Of a stretch of 64,000 nucleotides of DNA, positions 1 to 9,179 are shown piece after piece. Under the pieces are notes generated by a model that saw nothing but the letters and a program-made list of their open reading frames with translations, made no database searches and was not told the DNA's origin. The translations under genes and the position numbers were made by a program. Location: NCBI GenBank assembly GCA_965230485.1, contig CBDDLA010000001.1, positions 1,612,001 to 1,676,000 of the forward strand, written 5' to 3'. The stretch comes from Putridiphycobacter sp965230485 (GTDB taxonomy: Bacteria; Bacteroidota; Bacteroidia; Flavobacteriales_D; Crocinitomicaceae). Numbering within the stretch: position 1 is the stretch's first letter; each line of letters opens with the position of its first letter.

Positions 1-1197
1 GGTCAGGTTAAACAATACCAAAATAAGGTGTCTGGTTTTTTACACCAATTAGTTACAAGTGTTTTACAGGAAAAAGAAATTAGTGAAAAAATAGAACATG
101 AAAATAAGCATCAGCATTTATTCAGTCCTGTTGGAGCCTATATTAATTTCTTGGATGAATTTAGAATAAAACCTCAAGTTCAACTTAACCTTCCATATTA
201 TTATAATCAACTTTTTAATAGCAAATATTTTTCTGATACCAATACTATTGTAGGAAGAACAAGTGAATCTGAACAAATTCAAGATGCTCTAGAGAAAATG
301 AGTGCTGGTAAAAATGGTAGTGTATTAATTCTTGGGGAAAGTCTATCAGGCAAGACCTTTTTTATAAACCATGCTATTAATCAACATTTAAAGGGTTATC
401 CTATTTATAGATTAAAGCCAATGACTAAATCCTCTAAGGAGTCAAACTCACTCTTAAAAATTATGCAGAATACGATAGGAAAATCACCTTCTATTCCTGC
501 AATAATGAGAGATTTGAAAGGCAGATCAGTATTTATTATTGATGATATTGAAACCTGGTTTTTAAATACAGAAAAAGGGGTAAAATTATTGAACAGCCTC
601 AACCAATTGATTAATCAGTATGGGCACTCTCATTATTTTATTCTTGCTGGAAATCTTCACTCTTTTAAAACCATAAAATCTCAATCTCAGATTAATGATT
701 CGGTTATCAGCACTATTCTGTTAAAACCTTTAACAAGTCTTGAAATTACTAATGTGATTGAAACAAGGCATCAATTAGGTGGAATGATTTACTCATATAA
801 AAATGTAGGAGAAAATTTCTTATCGCCAGCAAAGAAATTAAAGTTAATGCAACGTTTCTTTTCAATGTCAGAAGGTAATATTGGATTAGCCTTGAAATAC
901 TGGGTAGGCTCGATTGAAAAAGTAGATGAAAATAAAATTGTCATTAACCCTATAGAACAGCCTGATTTGCCAAAATTTCCAGATGAAATTTGGCAAAGTC
1001 TATTGTTCCAATTTCAATTACATTTAAAATTAACGAAAACAGACTTATTCAATATTTATTCGGACGAAAATAAAGAATGGATTACCAGATACATCAGTCA
1101 ATTAGTAAAGGCTGGATTAATAGAAAATTCCGAAAAGGATGTCTATAGCATGCCTTCGGATATTAGATATTTCATAGAAAAAATTTATGCCGCTTAA
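1..1197 (+). CDS. P-loop ATPase with C-terminal winged-helix-like region (5' end outside window)
   Basis: The reading frame is open from base 1, so the true start is probably upstream and the GTG at 28 is not trusted. A Walker A motif (GESLSGKT, about bases 333-356) and a Walker B motif (VFIIDDIE, about 528-551) mark an AAA/STAND-like nucleotide-binding domain. About 60 C-terminal residues (KTDLFNIYSDENKEW to the end) look like a winged helix. No signal peptide is visible in the part present, so it is probably cytoplasmic. It overlaps the next gene, an MscS-like channel, by 11 bp, which suggests co-translation and a joint role such as ATP-dependent control of the channel; that is inference. 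Substrate and pathway are unknown. The ATPase fold is a confident call; the subfamily is not. Confidence 0.75.
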   Translation, partial: GQVKQYQNKVSGFLHQLVTSVLQEKEISEKIEHENKHQHLFSPVGAYINFLDEFRIKPQVQLNLPYYYNQLFNSKYFSDTNTIVGRTSESEQIQDALEKMSAGKNGSVLILGESLSGKTFFINHAINQHLKGYPIYRLKPMTKSSKESNSLLKIMQNTIGKSPSIPAIMRDLKGRSVFIIDDIETWFLNTEKGVKLLNSLNQLINQYGHSHYFILAGNLHSFKTIKSQSQINDSVISTILLKPLTSLEITNVIETRHQLGGMIYSYKNVGENFLSPAKKLKLMQRFFSMSEGNIGLALKYWVGSIEKVDENKIVINPIEQPDLPKFPDEIWQSLLFQFQLHLKLTKTDLFNIYSDENKEWITRYISQLVKAGLIENSEKDVYSMPSDIRYFIEKIYAA

Positions 1198-2035
1198 CGA
1201 TTCAGTTCATATCATACCTGAGGGAATAGTAGATTCGTTAAATCATATTGCTTCAAATTCTCAGCCATTAATTGTCTTAATTAAAGATACTATAATTAAT
1301 AAGACAAGTGGGGTAACGCCAATTTATGATCAGGTTGAAATAAATAATATTGATTTGAATATTTCTGCCTTGTTGATTATTATATTTCTTGGCTTAGGTA
1401 TTGGTCTGTACTTTCTACTTGCCTTTCTTAGAAAGTACATCTTACCAGTATTTGTTCAACGCTATAAGAAAAGCAATATTCCTCTAATGTGGTATCGAAT
1501 TTCAGTTATCCTATGGATTGTCTTTGGCTTACTCTCCCTTTATGTATTTTTAAAATCATCTGTTTTAATTACTTGTTTAATTCTTAGCTTTTTTGGGTTA
1601 GTCTTTCACCAGTTTATTATTGACTTTATTATTGGGATCTATTTCAGATTCGAAAATCATATTAAGATTAAAGATCGTTTCATTTTAAATGATATTGAAG
1701 GAGAGGTTCAAAGTTTTCATCACCGCCACCTTAGAGTATTAACAATTAATAATGAGGAGGTTTTAATTCCGTTTAGAAATTTATTACAAACTCCAATCAG
1801 AATTGTTAAGCATGTCGATAGCTCAATTCATAAGCATTTTGAAATAACGCTTAAAGGCAATACAACCAAAAATTTACAGCAACTTGAAACCTATATGATG
1901 ATGTGCCCTTGGGTGTATGACTCCAAATCATATAAAATAGAATATATTGAAAATGAATCCTATAAAATTTCTGTAAGGGTAAAAGAAGATTTTACAGCTC
2001 AGAAAATACAATCTTATATAGAATCAAGGTTCTAA
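1187..2035 (+). CDS. Small MscS-family mechanosensitive-type ion channel
   Basis: This 282-residue membrane protein has hydrophobic segments at about residues 60-81, 104-122 and 126-152. The last runs into a soluble beta domain with the MscS-like stretch DFIIGIYFRFENHIKIKDRF followed by EGEVQSFHHRHLRV and LIPFRNL (about 147-200). MscS channels form heptamers in the inner membrane and release solutes under turgor. Here TM3 lacks the usual Gly/Ala-rich packing pattern, and about 58 polar residues precede TM1 without a signal peptide, so gating may differ. The ATG at 1187 overlaps the ATPase stop region by 11 bp, indicating one operon. It converges on the biotin carboxylase gene with only 7 bp between the stops. 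Confidence 0.75.
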   Translation: MPLNDSVHIIPEGIVDSLNHIASNSQPLIVLIKDTIINKTSGVTPIYDQVEINNIDLNISALLIIIFLGLGIGLYFLLAFLRKYILPVFVQRYKKSNIPLMWYRISVILWIVFGLLSLYVFLKSSVLITCLILSFFGLVFHQFIIDFIIGIYFRFENHIKIKDRFILNDIEGEVQSFHHRHLRVLTINNEEVLIPFRNLLQTPIRIVKHVDSSIHKHFEITLKGNTTKNLQQLETYMMMCPWVYDSKSYKIEYIENESYKISVRVKEDFTAQKIQSYIESRF

Positions 2036-2042
2036 TTACCAA

Positions 2043-3509
2043 TTACCTGTTCTCTCTCCATGCTGAATATTTCGAATCGACCAATTTTGGTATTTGGTTT
2101 TCTTTTTCACTTTTAAAAACTTGGTATATTTTTGCAGCTAAGTCTTCGTTTGTAGCTTGTTTTAAATGTTCCACATCATAATGATCGCCTACAAAATTAA
2201 TGGTGAATTTACCATTCCTAAACTCTGGATGATTGAGTGCAAACTTACAGAAACCTAAAGTGGTCGCAAATCCATTTATTTTATAATCATCAATGGCTTC
2301 AAGCATTTTTTTTATAGCTGCTTCGCGTGTTTGATCATGCACAATTAATTTTGAAATCATTGAATCGTATTCTAGTGCAATTGGCATACCTGCTTCATAC
2401 CCATCATCAAGTCTCACACCTAATCCACTTGGTCTTTGATAATAATCAAGACTCCCTAAATCCGGCAAAAAATCATTTTCTGGATCTTCTGCATATACCC
2501 TTACTTCAATAGAGTGTCCATTTATGCTTAAATCTTCTTGTTTAATATCTAATGCTGCACCTCTAGCTACTTTTATTTGTTCTTCCACTAAATCTAATCC
2601 AGTAATCATTTCAGTAACAGGATGTTCTACCTGTAAACGTGTATTCATTTCAAGAAAATAAAAGTTTCTATCTCTATCAAGCAAAAACTCAACTGTACCA
2701 ACACCTTCATAATTACATGAACGCGCCACATTAATAGCTGCCTCACCCATTCGGCTTCGCAAGTCATCATCTAATACCGCTGATGGAGCTTCCTCAACCA
2801 CTTTTTGATGACGACGTTGAATGGAACACTCTCGTTCAAACAAATGAATAACGTTTCCATGTTGATCAGCCAAAATTTGTAATTCAATATGTTTTGGTTC
2901 TAAGACAAATTTCTCAATAAAAACAGCTCCATTACCAAATGACGACACTGCCTCTGAAACTGCCCTATCATATTGACTTATAAATTCTTCACTATTTTCC
3001 ACTACCCTCATACCCTTTCCACCACCACCTGCTGCTGCTTTAATTAAAATAGGGTAACCTATTCCTTCAGCTATTTTTTTTGCTTCATCTAAATCTGTAA
3101 TTGCCTCATCTGTACCTGGTACCATTGGTACATTGTATTTTTTAACAGCCTGTTTAGCATCAATTTTATCACCCATAATATTAATAGCCTCAATGCCTGG
3201 CCCAATAAATTTAATACCTGCTTTAGTTACTTTTTCGGCGAATTCAGAATTCTCTGATAAAAACCCATAAGCCGGGTGGATACCTTCCGTTTTAGTTTGC
3301 AGCGCCACTTCAATTATTTTTTCCTGATTTAAATAACTTTTAGCAGGTTGCGAAGCGCCAATATAATATGCTTCATCAGCAAACTTCACAAATGGCGCAT
3401 TTTTATCGGCATCTGAATAAACAGCTACAGACGCAATATTTAGACGCTTTAAGGTTCTCATAATGCGTAATGCTATCTCTCCTCTATTGGCTACTAATAC
3501 TTTTTTCAT
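2043..3509 (-). CDS. Biotin carboxylase subunit of an acyl-CoA carboxylase
   Basis: This 488-residue protein catalyses ATP-dependent carboxylation of biotin on a carrier protein, the first half-reaction of acetyl-, propionyl- or related acyl-CoA carboxylases. It starts with the family's VANRGEIALRI motif and has the ATP-grasp glycine loop GGGGKGM at residues 161-167. The catalytic stretch EMNTRLQVEHPVTE is at 287-300, with E287, N289, R291 and E295 one position off the E. coli AccC residues E288, N290, R292 and E296. It is somewhat longer than E. coli AccC because of a roughly 40-residue C-terminal extension. No carrier or carboxyltransferase gene is adjacent, so whether it serves fatty-acid synthesis or another acyl-CoA carboxylase is open; no symbol is given for that reason. 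Confidence 0.88.
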   Translation of the reverse strand: MKKVLVANRGEIALRIMRTLKRLNIASVAVYSDADKNAPFVKFADEAYYIGASQPAKSYLNQEKIIEVALQTKTEGIHPAYGFLSENSEFAEKVTKAGIKFIGPGIEAINIMGDKIDAKQAVKKYNVPMVPGTDEAITDLDEAKKIAEGIGYPILIKAAAGGGGKGMRVVENSEEFISQYDRAVSEAVSSFGNGAVFIEKFVLEPKHIELQILADQHGNVIHLFERECSIQRRHQKVVEEAPSAVLDDDLRSRMGEAAINVARSCNYEGVGTVEFLLDRDRNFYFLEMNTRLQVEHPVTEMITGLDLVEEQIKVARGAALDIKQEDLSINGHSIEVRVYAEDPENDFLPDLGSLDYYQRPSGLGVRLDDGYEAGMPIALEYDSMISKLIVHDQTREAAIKKMLEAIDDYKINGFATTLGFCKFALNHPEFRNGKFTINFVGDHYDVEHLKQATNEDLAAKIYQVFKSEKENQIPKLVDSKYSAWRENR

Positions 3510-3544
3510 ATGTCATTAATTTATAATTAATTGACAACCAAAAC

Positions 3545-3565
3545 CTTGCCTTTTTAAAAGGCAAG
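3545..3565 (-). terminator. Near-perfect hairpin between tamB-like and biotin carboxylase genes
   Basis: CTTGCCTTT and AAAGGCAAG flank a 3-base loop just after the TamB-like stop. On the minus strand it is followed by GTTTTGG, only a short T-run, so it could be a weak terminator or an attenuation or processing hairpin between the two co-oriented genes. Confidence 0.35.
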
Positions 3566-3567
3566 AT

Positions 3568-6500
3568 TTAGTCATCTTCATTTTTTAATGGAGCAACCGG
3601 CTTAAAATCATCTTGCACAGGTGTTTTTCTTCCATTATTTTTATTTTTTCTTTCTCTTTTGTTTTCTTGTTTTCTAAAGATATTCAATAAACCTTGTAAT
3701 AGCTTAAAATCTCGTTTGGAATTAAATGATTCTTGATAGCTGAATCCGACACCTTGAGTAAAAGCCCCCCTATCTTGATTAGCTATATCATTCGATTCAT
3801 TAAATACGCTAGCCGTAAAAGTACCGTCTTCATTTAATTCATATTCTACATTAACATCACCAACAATATTCGAAGCTTTACTCTCAGACCCATCTTCAGA
3901 TGATTCATCATTTGCAGAAATAACACCTACTGATGTTGTTATTTTCAAACGGTCGTCTAAAAAGCTTGTTGAAAAACCAAGTTCTGCATGATCGGCCCCA
4001 ATATCTGAATTTAAATTATAATTTTCACCAATTTGACCTAAAACCGCGTTTATTTGCTGATTAACTAAATCTTCAGTTACATTGCCAGAAGCAGCGATTG
4101 ACCCCTCGACTGGGATGAATTTTTTGAGTAGAAGTAAGGAAAAGAACTGTTTATTTAGGTCGTCTTCAATACCGCGAATTTGATTTAATGCTGCTTGTGC
4201 TTCATCTTTTGCCTGTGGTGCAGTAATATCGAATTCTAAAGCTGGACTCATTAAGGTATTCGATAAGTTAAGATAACCGTAAACTAAATCTTTTTTGCCA
4301 GACTGACCTAGATCAGAGCTCATAATATCACTCATATCCACATTTCTTTTAAATCTTGTTTTAATATCAATATTAGCATCATACGGTGATTGAGTCCAAA
4401 TTACTGTACTACCATCAATAATTTCAAAGTCTTCCTTTACTACATTTTTCATATTAAAATGATACATGCCATTGTTAATGGTATATTTCCCAAACATAGC
4501 AATATCGCCATAATCATCCATATTCATTTCAATATCACCCGAACCACTTGCCTCAATCTGATCATTCAGTAATGGATCAAACACAATATTAACCTTTGCT
4601 TCATCAGTTACACTAAAGTTCATATTTAAAGTCATTCCTAGCCTATCTATACTAACAAGTGTAGTATCCTCGTTTAATGTGTCTGGATTATAAAACCTCA
4701 CAAAACTGCTCTCTTCTATATCACTGGTTCCATATAACGGAAGTGTAAGATTAGTACCTTTTTCAGTTTTAACATCAACATTTATTTCAGTAATATCGTT
4801 GTATCCAAAAATATTCACGTTCCCAGTTACAAAGGCCTTACCATAATATACGTCCCCCTCTTTATAGTATGTGTCCATGGCTAAAAATGTTTCGGTAATA
4901 TTAGGATCTTCAAAATCAAGGGTGACATCATAATTCCATTTGGTATAATTTTTATGATTAATCGACATCATACCAACCCCTTGATTACCTAATTGATCAG
5001 TTATCTCTAAATAATCTGCCAAAATTTCTCCTTTATCAAAATTTAACAGACCTGATATTTGATAATCGACATTAAACATTGGTACATTCACTTTGGTTGG
5101 TTCTACCATTACATCTCCAATTATTACAGGATTATCTAACTCTCCCCTTATCTTTAGATTACCATCTAAATTCCCCCTAATGTCAGTGTATAATTCTGGA
5201 TCAGAAAAAGCATTTAAAAAAGCGATATTAGTGTGATCAAACATCAGATTAAGGTCTAGACTATTCTTATCCCTGTCAACATAATAAAAACCACTAAAAT
5301 CGAATCGTTTCACGTTATCCCTCATTAAGTTTCCTGCTAAATCCAGTGCATTATTCTCTTTATTCCATTGGCCATCTAAATCTATATCACCAACCAACTC
5401 GGAATTTATCTCTAAATTATTAATATCTGCATCTGATTTGGCTCTTATATTATTATAAATATCTGCAATACTACCTTTCATATTTAGAATACCATTCAAT
5501 GTAAGATCGCCTCCTAAAAATCCGTTTAATTCTGATAGATCGAAATCTTTGATATCAACATTTAACCAATCATTTGGATTTTCAGATACCTGTCCGTCGA
5601 GTTTTATGTAATGGTTGTCACTATTTAAAGTTAAATTATCGACTATAATATGATCTGGATTCCATAAAAAGTTTGAATTTTCTAATACCTCCCAACGAGA
5701 TTCCTGCAAATAAAAATAGGAGGATTTAAATTCAGAAAAAATGTCATTATTTGGACGTAATTCGGTAATTAAAGTAAAGTCGGCAGAATTAACTTGGCTA
5801 TTTTTTACCCACCCAAAGTTAGTCGCCAATTTATTATCTTGAATTAAAGAATTAAGCTTAAAACTATCAACTCTCAAGCTATCATTCAATATCACTGATT
5901 CGATATAATAGTCTACTTCTCCCATCAGACTATCTAATTTATGATTGAGTTGAATACCATTAAAAACCCTATCTTGAAATTCAAACCGATTTGAATTAAT
6001 GCTTAAAATGGAAAATTTATCTTTTAGGTGACTTTCTAGTGAAACTTTAGTATTTGGCTCAACATAATACGCAGAATCGAAAAATTGTAGGATAGGGTTA
6101 ACATCTTTTAAATTTAAATTCAACGTAAAATCTTCAACAGTTCCTGAAGGAATAGTAACAGTGTCAATATAATTTGGCACTAATCTAGCGGCCTGATTGG
6201 TAAGCATTGGAATGATTTGAGAAATGTCGAATTTACCATTAAGATCAGCGTCTACATACTCAGAGTTGATGAGAACTCTGTCGGAATCTGGAGATCGCTT
6301 AACAGAAAAATCAATCCCACTTAAATTCATTTTTCGCTCACCATCATAGTATTCCAATTTCTCAATTATAATATCTCCAACAATATTATCTAATGTTGTT
6401 CCCATTAGGTTCACGTTTAACTTGGTTTTCAATTGTGTTGTTGCATCACCATCAATTAAACCTAGTTTAACTAAATAAGAACTATCTATTTTTACATCAA

Positions 6501-8112
6501 AATTGAATTGTAATTCTTCTTTAAAATCAACATAACCATCATAATTTAATGCCAAATTATCGTCTTTTATATCAATTTCTCCAGTAAATCTATCGTTATG
6601 GTATTGTCCCTTTTTAATAGAAATACCTTTATAATCATATCCGTTTAGAACGATATTATCAAAATATCCATTAAAATTCAAATCAATATCATTTGTTGAA
6701 AACCCTTTGGATCCAGGTGAAATTTGCAAATAGCCATTAACAACTCCTAAATTATTATCCATCAATAGTCCCAAATTTAAGTTTTCAACAATTAGATCTT
6801 TCGACAAACTCTTGTCCAATGCCCCCTGATAATGGTAGAGTCCGTCCTCTTTCTTTTTAAATTTTAATCCATTTTCTGAATATAAATTGCCTAACCCAGT
6901 AGTAATATCGCCATCCACTACGAAATCTGTCAAAAAACCAGTAAAATGTCCATTCGTTAGTCTAATTGTGGATAATTTCTTCAAATTTTCAGGGAATTTT
7001 ATACGATTGTCTTTTGAAAGAAAAGCACTTAGATTTAAGGACTCTATATCATTTATACTAGTTTGCAATAAAGCAATTTTTTGGTCAATAAATGCAGTAT
7101 TTAAATCTTCTAAATTTGGAATCTGAAAGTCACCTTTGATTTTAGTTTTGGTCAGTGTACGTATGTCAACATCATCCAATTTCATGCCATTTACAGGACC
7201 ACTTAATTTAGCATTTATAATGGATAAAGTATCAGTCATTCCATTTAATTGAGGCACAAAAAAAGCCAGGTCGCTTAACGCGACCTTAGTGTTTTTAATG
7301 TGGGCATTAAATGGAACTTTATTCAAAAAATCATCAAAATCTTCGTTCCCATTCTCTGTTTTTAACTCTAAAATATCAGCCCTTAAAGTAGATTCACTAA
7401 GGGTCAACTCTAGCTCCTTTAGGCTAATTAAATTGGAGCTGTATAAAACTTTGGAAGACAAGTCATTTACTTCTAAACCAGATTGATCTTTAAATTTCAA
7501 GTGTTTTACATTTGCTTTAATAGTCTCATCATTAAAGCTAAAGTCGTTAAAACTGCCATTCAAATTTTGAATGGCTAGGTGAGAATAGTCTAAGCCAAAA
7601 GAAAGTCTTTGTTTATTAAAGTCATTGTATCTAAAATTAACGTTTTCAAGATCTATTTGGTTAACAGTCACGTAAAAACTATTAGTTGACGTATCCTCTG
7701 AATTTGAGCTAAAAAAGTCGATAAAATGTTGAAAATTAAATGTAGAGTCACCTTTTTCTTTTGAGATTCTGGCATCTACATTAGACAGCTCAATATTATC
7801 AATAACCACGTACTTTTGCTTTAAATCCCAATCGCCAATATTAACGCTGATTTGTTCAGCCAGTAGTAGAGTGTCATTATTTTTATCTTCAGTAAATACA
7901 CCTTCAATATCAACCCTATCAAAAAAAACGATATCAATTTTTTGAATATCGACCACTGAGCCTAAGTTTTCTGTTAAATAAGTAGTGGCAGTCTTTGCTA
8001 AATAGGTTTGGAAACTACTTGTTCGAATAAAGAAGGCAAATAAGAAAACAGCAATCACTATTATTTCGAATAATAATAGTGTGAATCGACCTATGCTTTT
8101 TGCTATTTTCAC
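3568..8112 (-). CDS. TamB/AsmA-like envelope protein (DUF490-type C-terminus)
   Basis: This 1514-residue protein has one N-terminal membrane anchor (about residues 10-30, rich in L/I/V/F), then a very long run of beta-strand repeats typical of AsmA/TamB bridge-like proteins, and a TamB-type C-terminal region from about residue 1000. That region includes the stretch around GSGDIEMNMDDYGDIAMFGKY and a tail rich in N, D and K. Relatives span the periplasm and are linked to outer-membrane protein insertion or phospholipid transport between membranes. The best start is the GTG at 8112, because it begins the anchor (MKIAKSIGRF) and no nearby ATG does. It is divergent from tsaD with 41 bp between the starts. 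The family is clear; the exact cargo in Bacteroidota is not settled. Confidence 0.82.
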   Translation of the reverse strand: MKIAKSIGRFTLLLFEIIVIAVFLFAFFIRTSSFQTYLAKTATTYLTENLGSVVDIQKIDIVFFDRVDIEGVFTEDKNNDTLLLAEQISVNIGDWDLKQKYVVIDNIELSNVDARISKEKGDSTFNFQHFIDFFSSNSEDTSTNSFYVTVNQIDLENVNFRYNDFNKQRLSFGLDYSHLAIQNLNGSFNDFSFNDETIKANVKHLKFKDQSGLEVNDLSSKVLYSSNLISLKELELTLSESTLRADILELKTENGNEDFDDFLNKVPFNAHIKNTKVALSDLAFFVPQLNGMTDTLSIINAKLSGPVNGMKLDDVDIRTLTKTKIKGDFQIPNLEDLNTAFIDQKIALLQTSINDIESLNLSAFLSKDNRIKFPENLKKLSTIRLTNGHFTGFLTDFVVDGDITTGLGNLYSENGLKFKKKEDGLYHYQGALDKSLSKDLIVENLNLGLLMDNNLGVVNGYLQISPGSKGFSTNDIDLNFNGYFDNIVLNGYDYKGISIKKGQYHNDRFTGEIDIKDDNLALNYDGYVDFKEELQFNFDVKIDSSYLVKLGLIDGDATTQLKTKLNVNLMGTTLDNIVGDIIIEKLEYYDGERKMNLSGIDFSVKRSPDSDRVLINSEYVDADLNGKFDISQIIPMLTNQAARLVPNYIDTVTIPSGTVEDFTLNLNLKDVNPILQFFDSAYYVEPNTKVSLESHLKDKFSILSINSNRFEFQDRVFNGIQLNHKLDSLMGEVDYYIESVILNDSLRVDSFKLNSLIQDNKLATNFGWVKNSQVNSADFTLITELRPNNDIFSEFKSSYFYLQESRWEVLENSNFLWNPDHIIVDNLTLNSDNHYIKLDGQVSENPNDWLNVDIKDFDLSELNGFLGGDLTLNGILNMKGSIADIYNNIRAKSDADINNLEINSELVGDIDLDGQWNKENNALDLAGNLMRDNVKRFDFSGFYYVDRDKNSLDLNLMFDHTNIAFLNAFSDPELYTDIRGNLDGNLKIRGELDNPVIIGDVMVEPTKVNVPMFNVDYQISGLLNFDKGEILADYLEITDQLGNQGVGMMSINHKNYTKWNYDVTLDFEDPNITETFLAMDTYYKEGDVYYGKAFVTGNVNIFGYNDITEINVDVKTEKGTNLTLPLYGTSDIEESSFVRFYNPDTLNEDTTLVSIDRLGMTLNMNFSVTDEAKVNIVFDPLLNDQIEASGSGDIEMNMDDYGDIAMFGKYTINNGMYHFNMKNVVKEDFEIIDGSTVIWTQSPYDANIDIKTRFKRNVDMSDIMSSDLGQSGKKDLVYGYLNLSNTLMSPALEFDITAPQAKDEAQAALNQIRGIEDDLNKQFFSLLLLKKFIPVEGSIAASGNVTEDLVNQQINAVLGQIGENYNLNSDIGADHAELGFSTSFLDDRLKITTSVGVISANDESSEDGSESKASNIVGDVNVEYELNEDGTFTASVFNESNDIANQDRGAFTQGVGFSYQESFNSKRDFKLLQGLLNIFRKQENKRERKNKNNGRKTPVQDDFKPVAPLKNEDD

Positions 8113-8120
8113 TAATTTTG
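8113..8120 (+). promoter_or_regulatory. Candidate -7 box for tsaD
   Basis: TAATTTTG matches the Bacteroidota -7 consensus TAnnTTTG and lies 33 bp before the tsaD start. No good -33 TTTG is seen at the usual spacing. Such octamers arise by chance in AT-rich DNA. Confidence 0.35.
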
Positions 8121-8153
8121 TGAGACTTAAAGTATTCTGCTAAATTAACTAAT

Positions 8154-9179
8154 TTGGACAATAAACGCGCCATAATCTTAGGAATTGAATCATCTTGCGA
8201 CGACACCTCAGCGGCCGTGATAATTGATGGTTATGTAGCTAGCAATATTATTGCTGGACAGGCTGTACATAAAGCATATGGTGGCGTTGTTCCTGAATTA
8301 GCATCCAGAGCTCATCAGCAAAATATAATTCCTGTTGTTGAAGCCGCCATGAAAGAAGCTAAAATTGAAAAAACTGATTTAAATGCCATTGCATTTACAC
8401 GAGGACCTGGCTTATTAGGATCATTAATTGTTGGCACTTCTTTTTCAAAAAGCTTAGCTATGGCTTTAAATATTCCTTTAGTAGAAGTCAATCATATGCA
8501 AGGTCATGTTTTGGCGCATTTCATTAAAAATGATGAAGAAAATTATCCTCGTTTTCCATTTATCTGTTTAACAGTTTCTGGTGGGCATACACAAATAGTG
8601 ATGGTAAAGGATTATTTCAACATGACCGTTATTGGAGAGACCATTGATGACGCCGCAGGAGAAGCATTTGATAAAGCTGCAAAAATAATGAGTTTACCAT
8701 ACCCTGGCGGTCCATTAATAGATAAGTACGCGAAAGATGGGAATCCCAACGCATTTCAATTTCCAGTATCTAATATTGATGGTTTTAATTTCAGTTTTAG
8801 TGGTCTTAAGACCAGTTTATTGTATTTTCTAAAAAAGCAGATTGTTTCTGAGCCAGATTTTATTAATGATCGTTTATTAGATATCTGTGCTTCTTATCAG
8901 CATACAATCATCAAATCATTGTTTAAAAAATTAGTTAAGGCTACCCGAGAATATAATATCAACAATGTGGCTATAGCTGGTGGCGTATCTGCAAATTCTT
9001 TGTTAAGAAGCGAGCTAACTAGAATTGGAAAACAAGAAAAATGGAAGACATTTATTCCAGATTTTCAATACTGTACTGATAATGCTGGAATGATCGGAAT
9101 TGCCGGATATTATAAATACTTGAATAAAGAATTTGTAGGACAAGACATTACACCTAATGCCAGGCTAAAAATTAATTAA
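8154..9179 (+). CDS. tsaD: tRNA N6-adenosine threonylcarbamoyltransferase TsaD
   Basis: This 341-residue Kae1/Qri7/TsaD-family enzyme transfers the threonylcarbamoyl group to A37 of ANN-decoding tRNAs, working with TsaB, TsaC/Sua5 and TsaE in the cytoplasm. The family hallmark GIESSCDDTS is at residues 10-19. The metal-binding HMQGH motif gives H114 and H118. SGGHTQIV, the DDAAGEAFDK phosphate-binding region and IAGGVSANS follow in order, and the length is normal. The start is a TTG at 8154: the frame upstream reaches a stop at 8121 without any ATG or GTG. The last 8 bases, TTAATTAA, also hold the stop of the convergent OmpA-type gene. Confidence 0.95.
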   Translation: MDNKRAIILGIESSCDDTSAAVIIDGYVASNIIAGQAVHKAYGGVVPELASRAHQQNIIPVVEAAMKEAKIEKTDLNAIAFTRGPGLLGSLIVGTSFSKSLAMALNIPLVEVNHMQGHVLAHFIKNDEENYPRFPFICLTVSGGHTQIVMVKDYFNMTVIGETIDDAAGEAFDKAAKIMSLPYPGGPLIDKYAKDGNPNAFQFPVSNIDGFNFSFSGLKTSLLYFLKKQIVSEPDFINDRLLDICASYQHTIIKSLFKKLVKATREYNINNVAIAGGVSANSLLRSELTRIGKQEKWKTFIPDFQYCTDNAGMIGIAGYYKYLNKEFVGQDITPNARLKIN

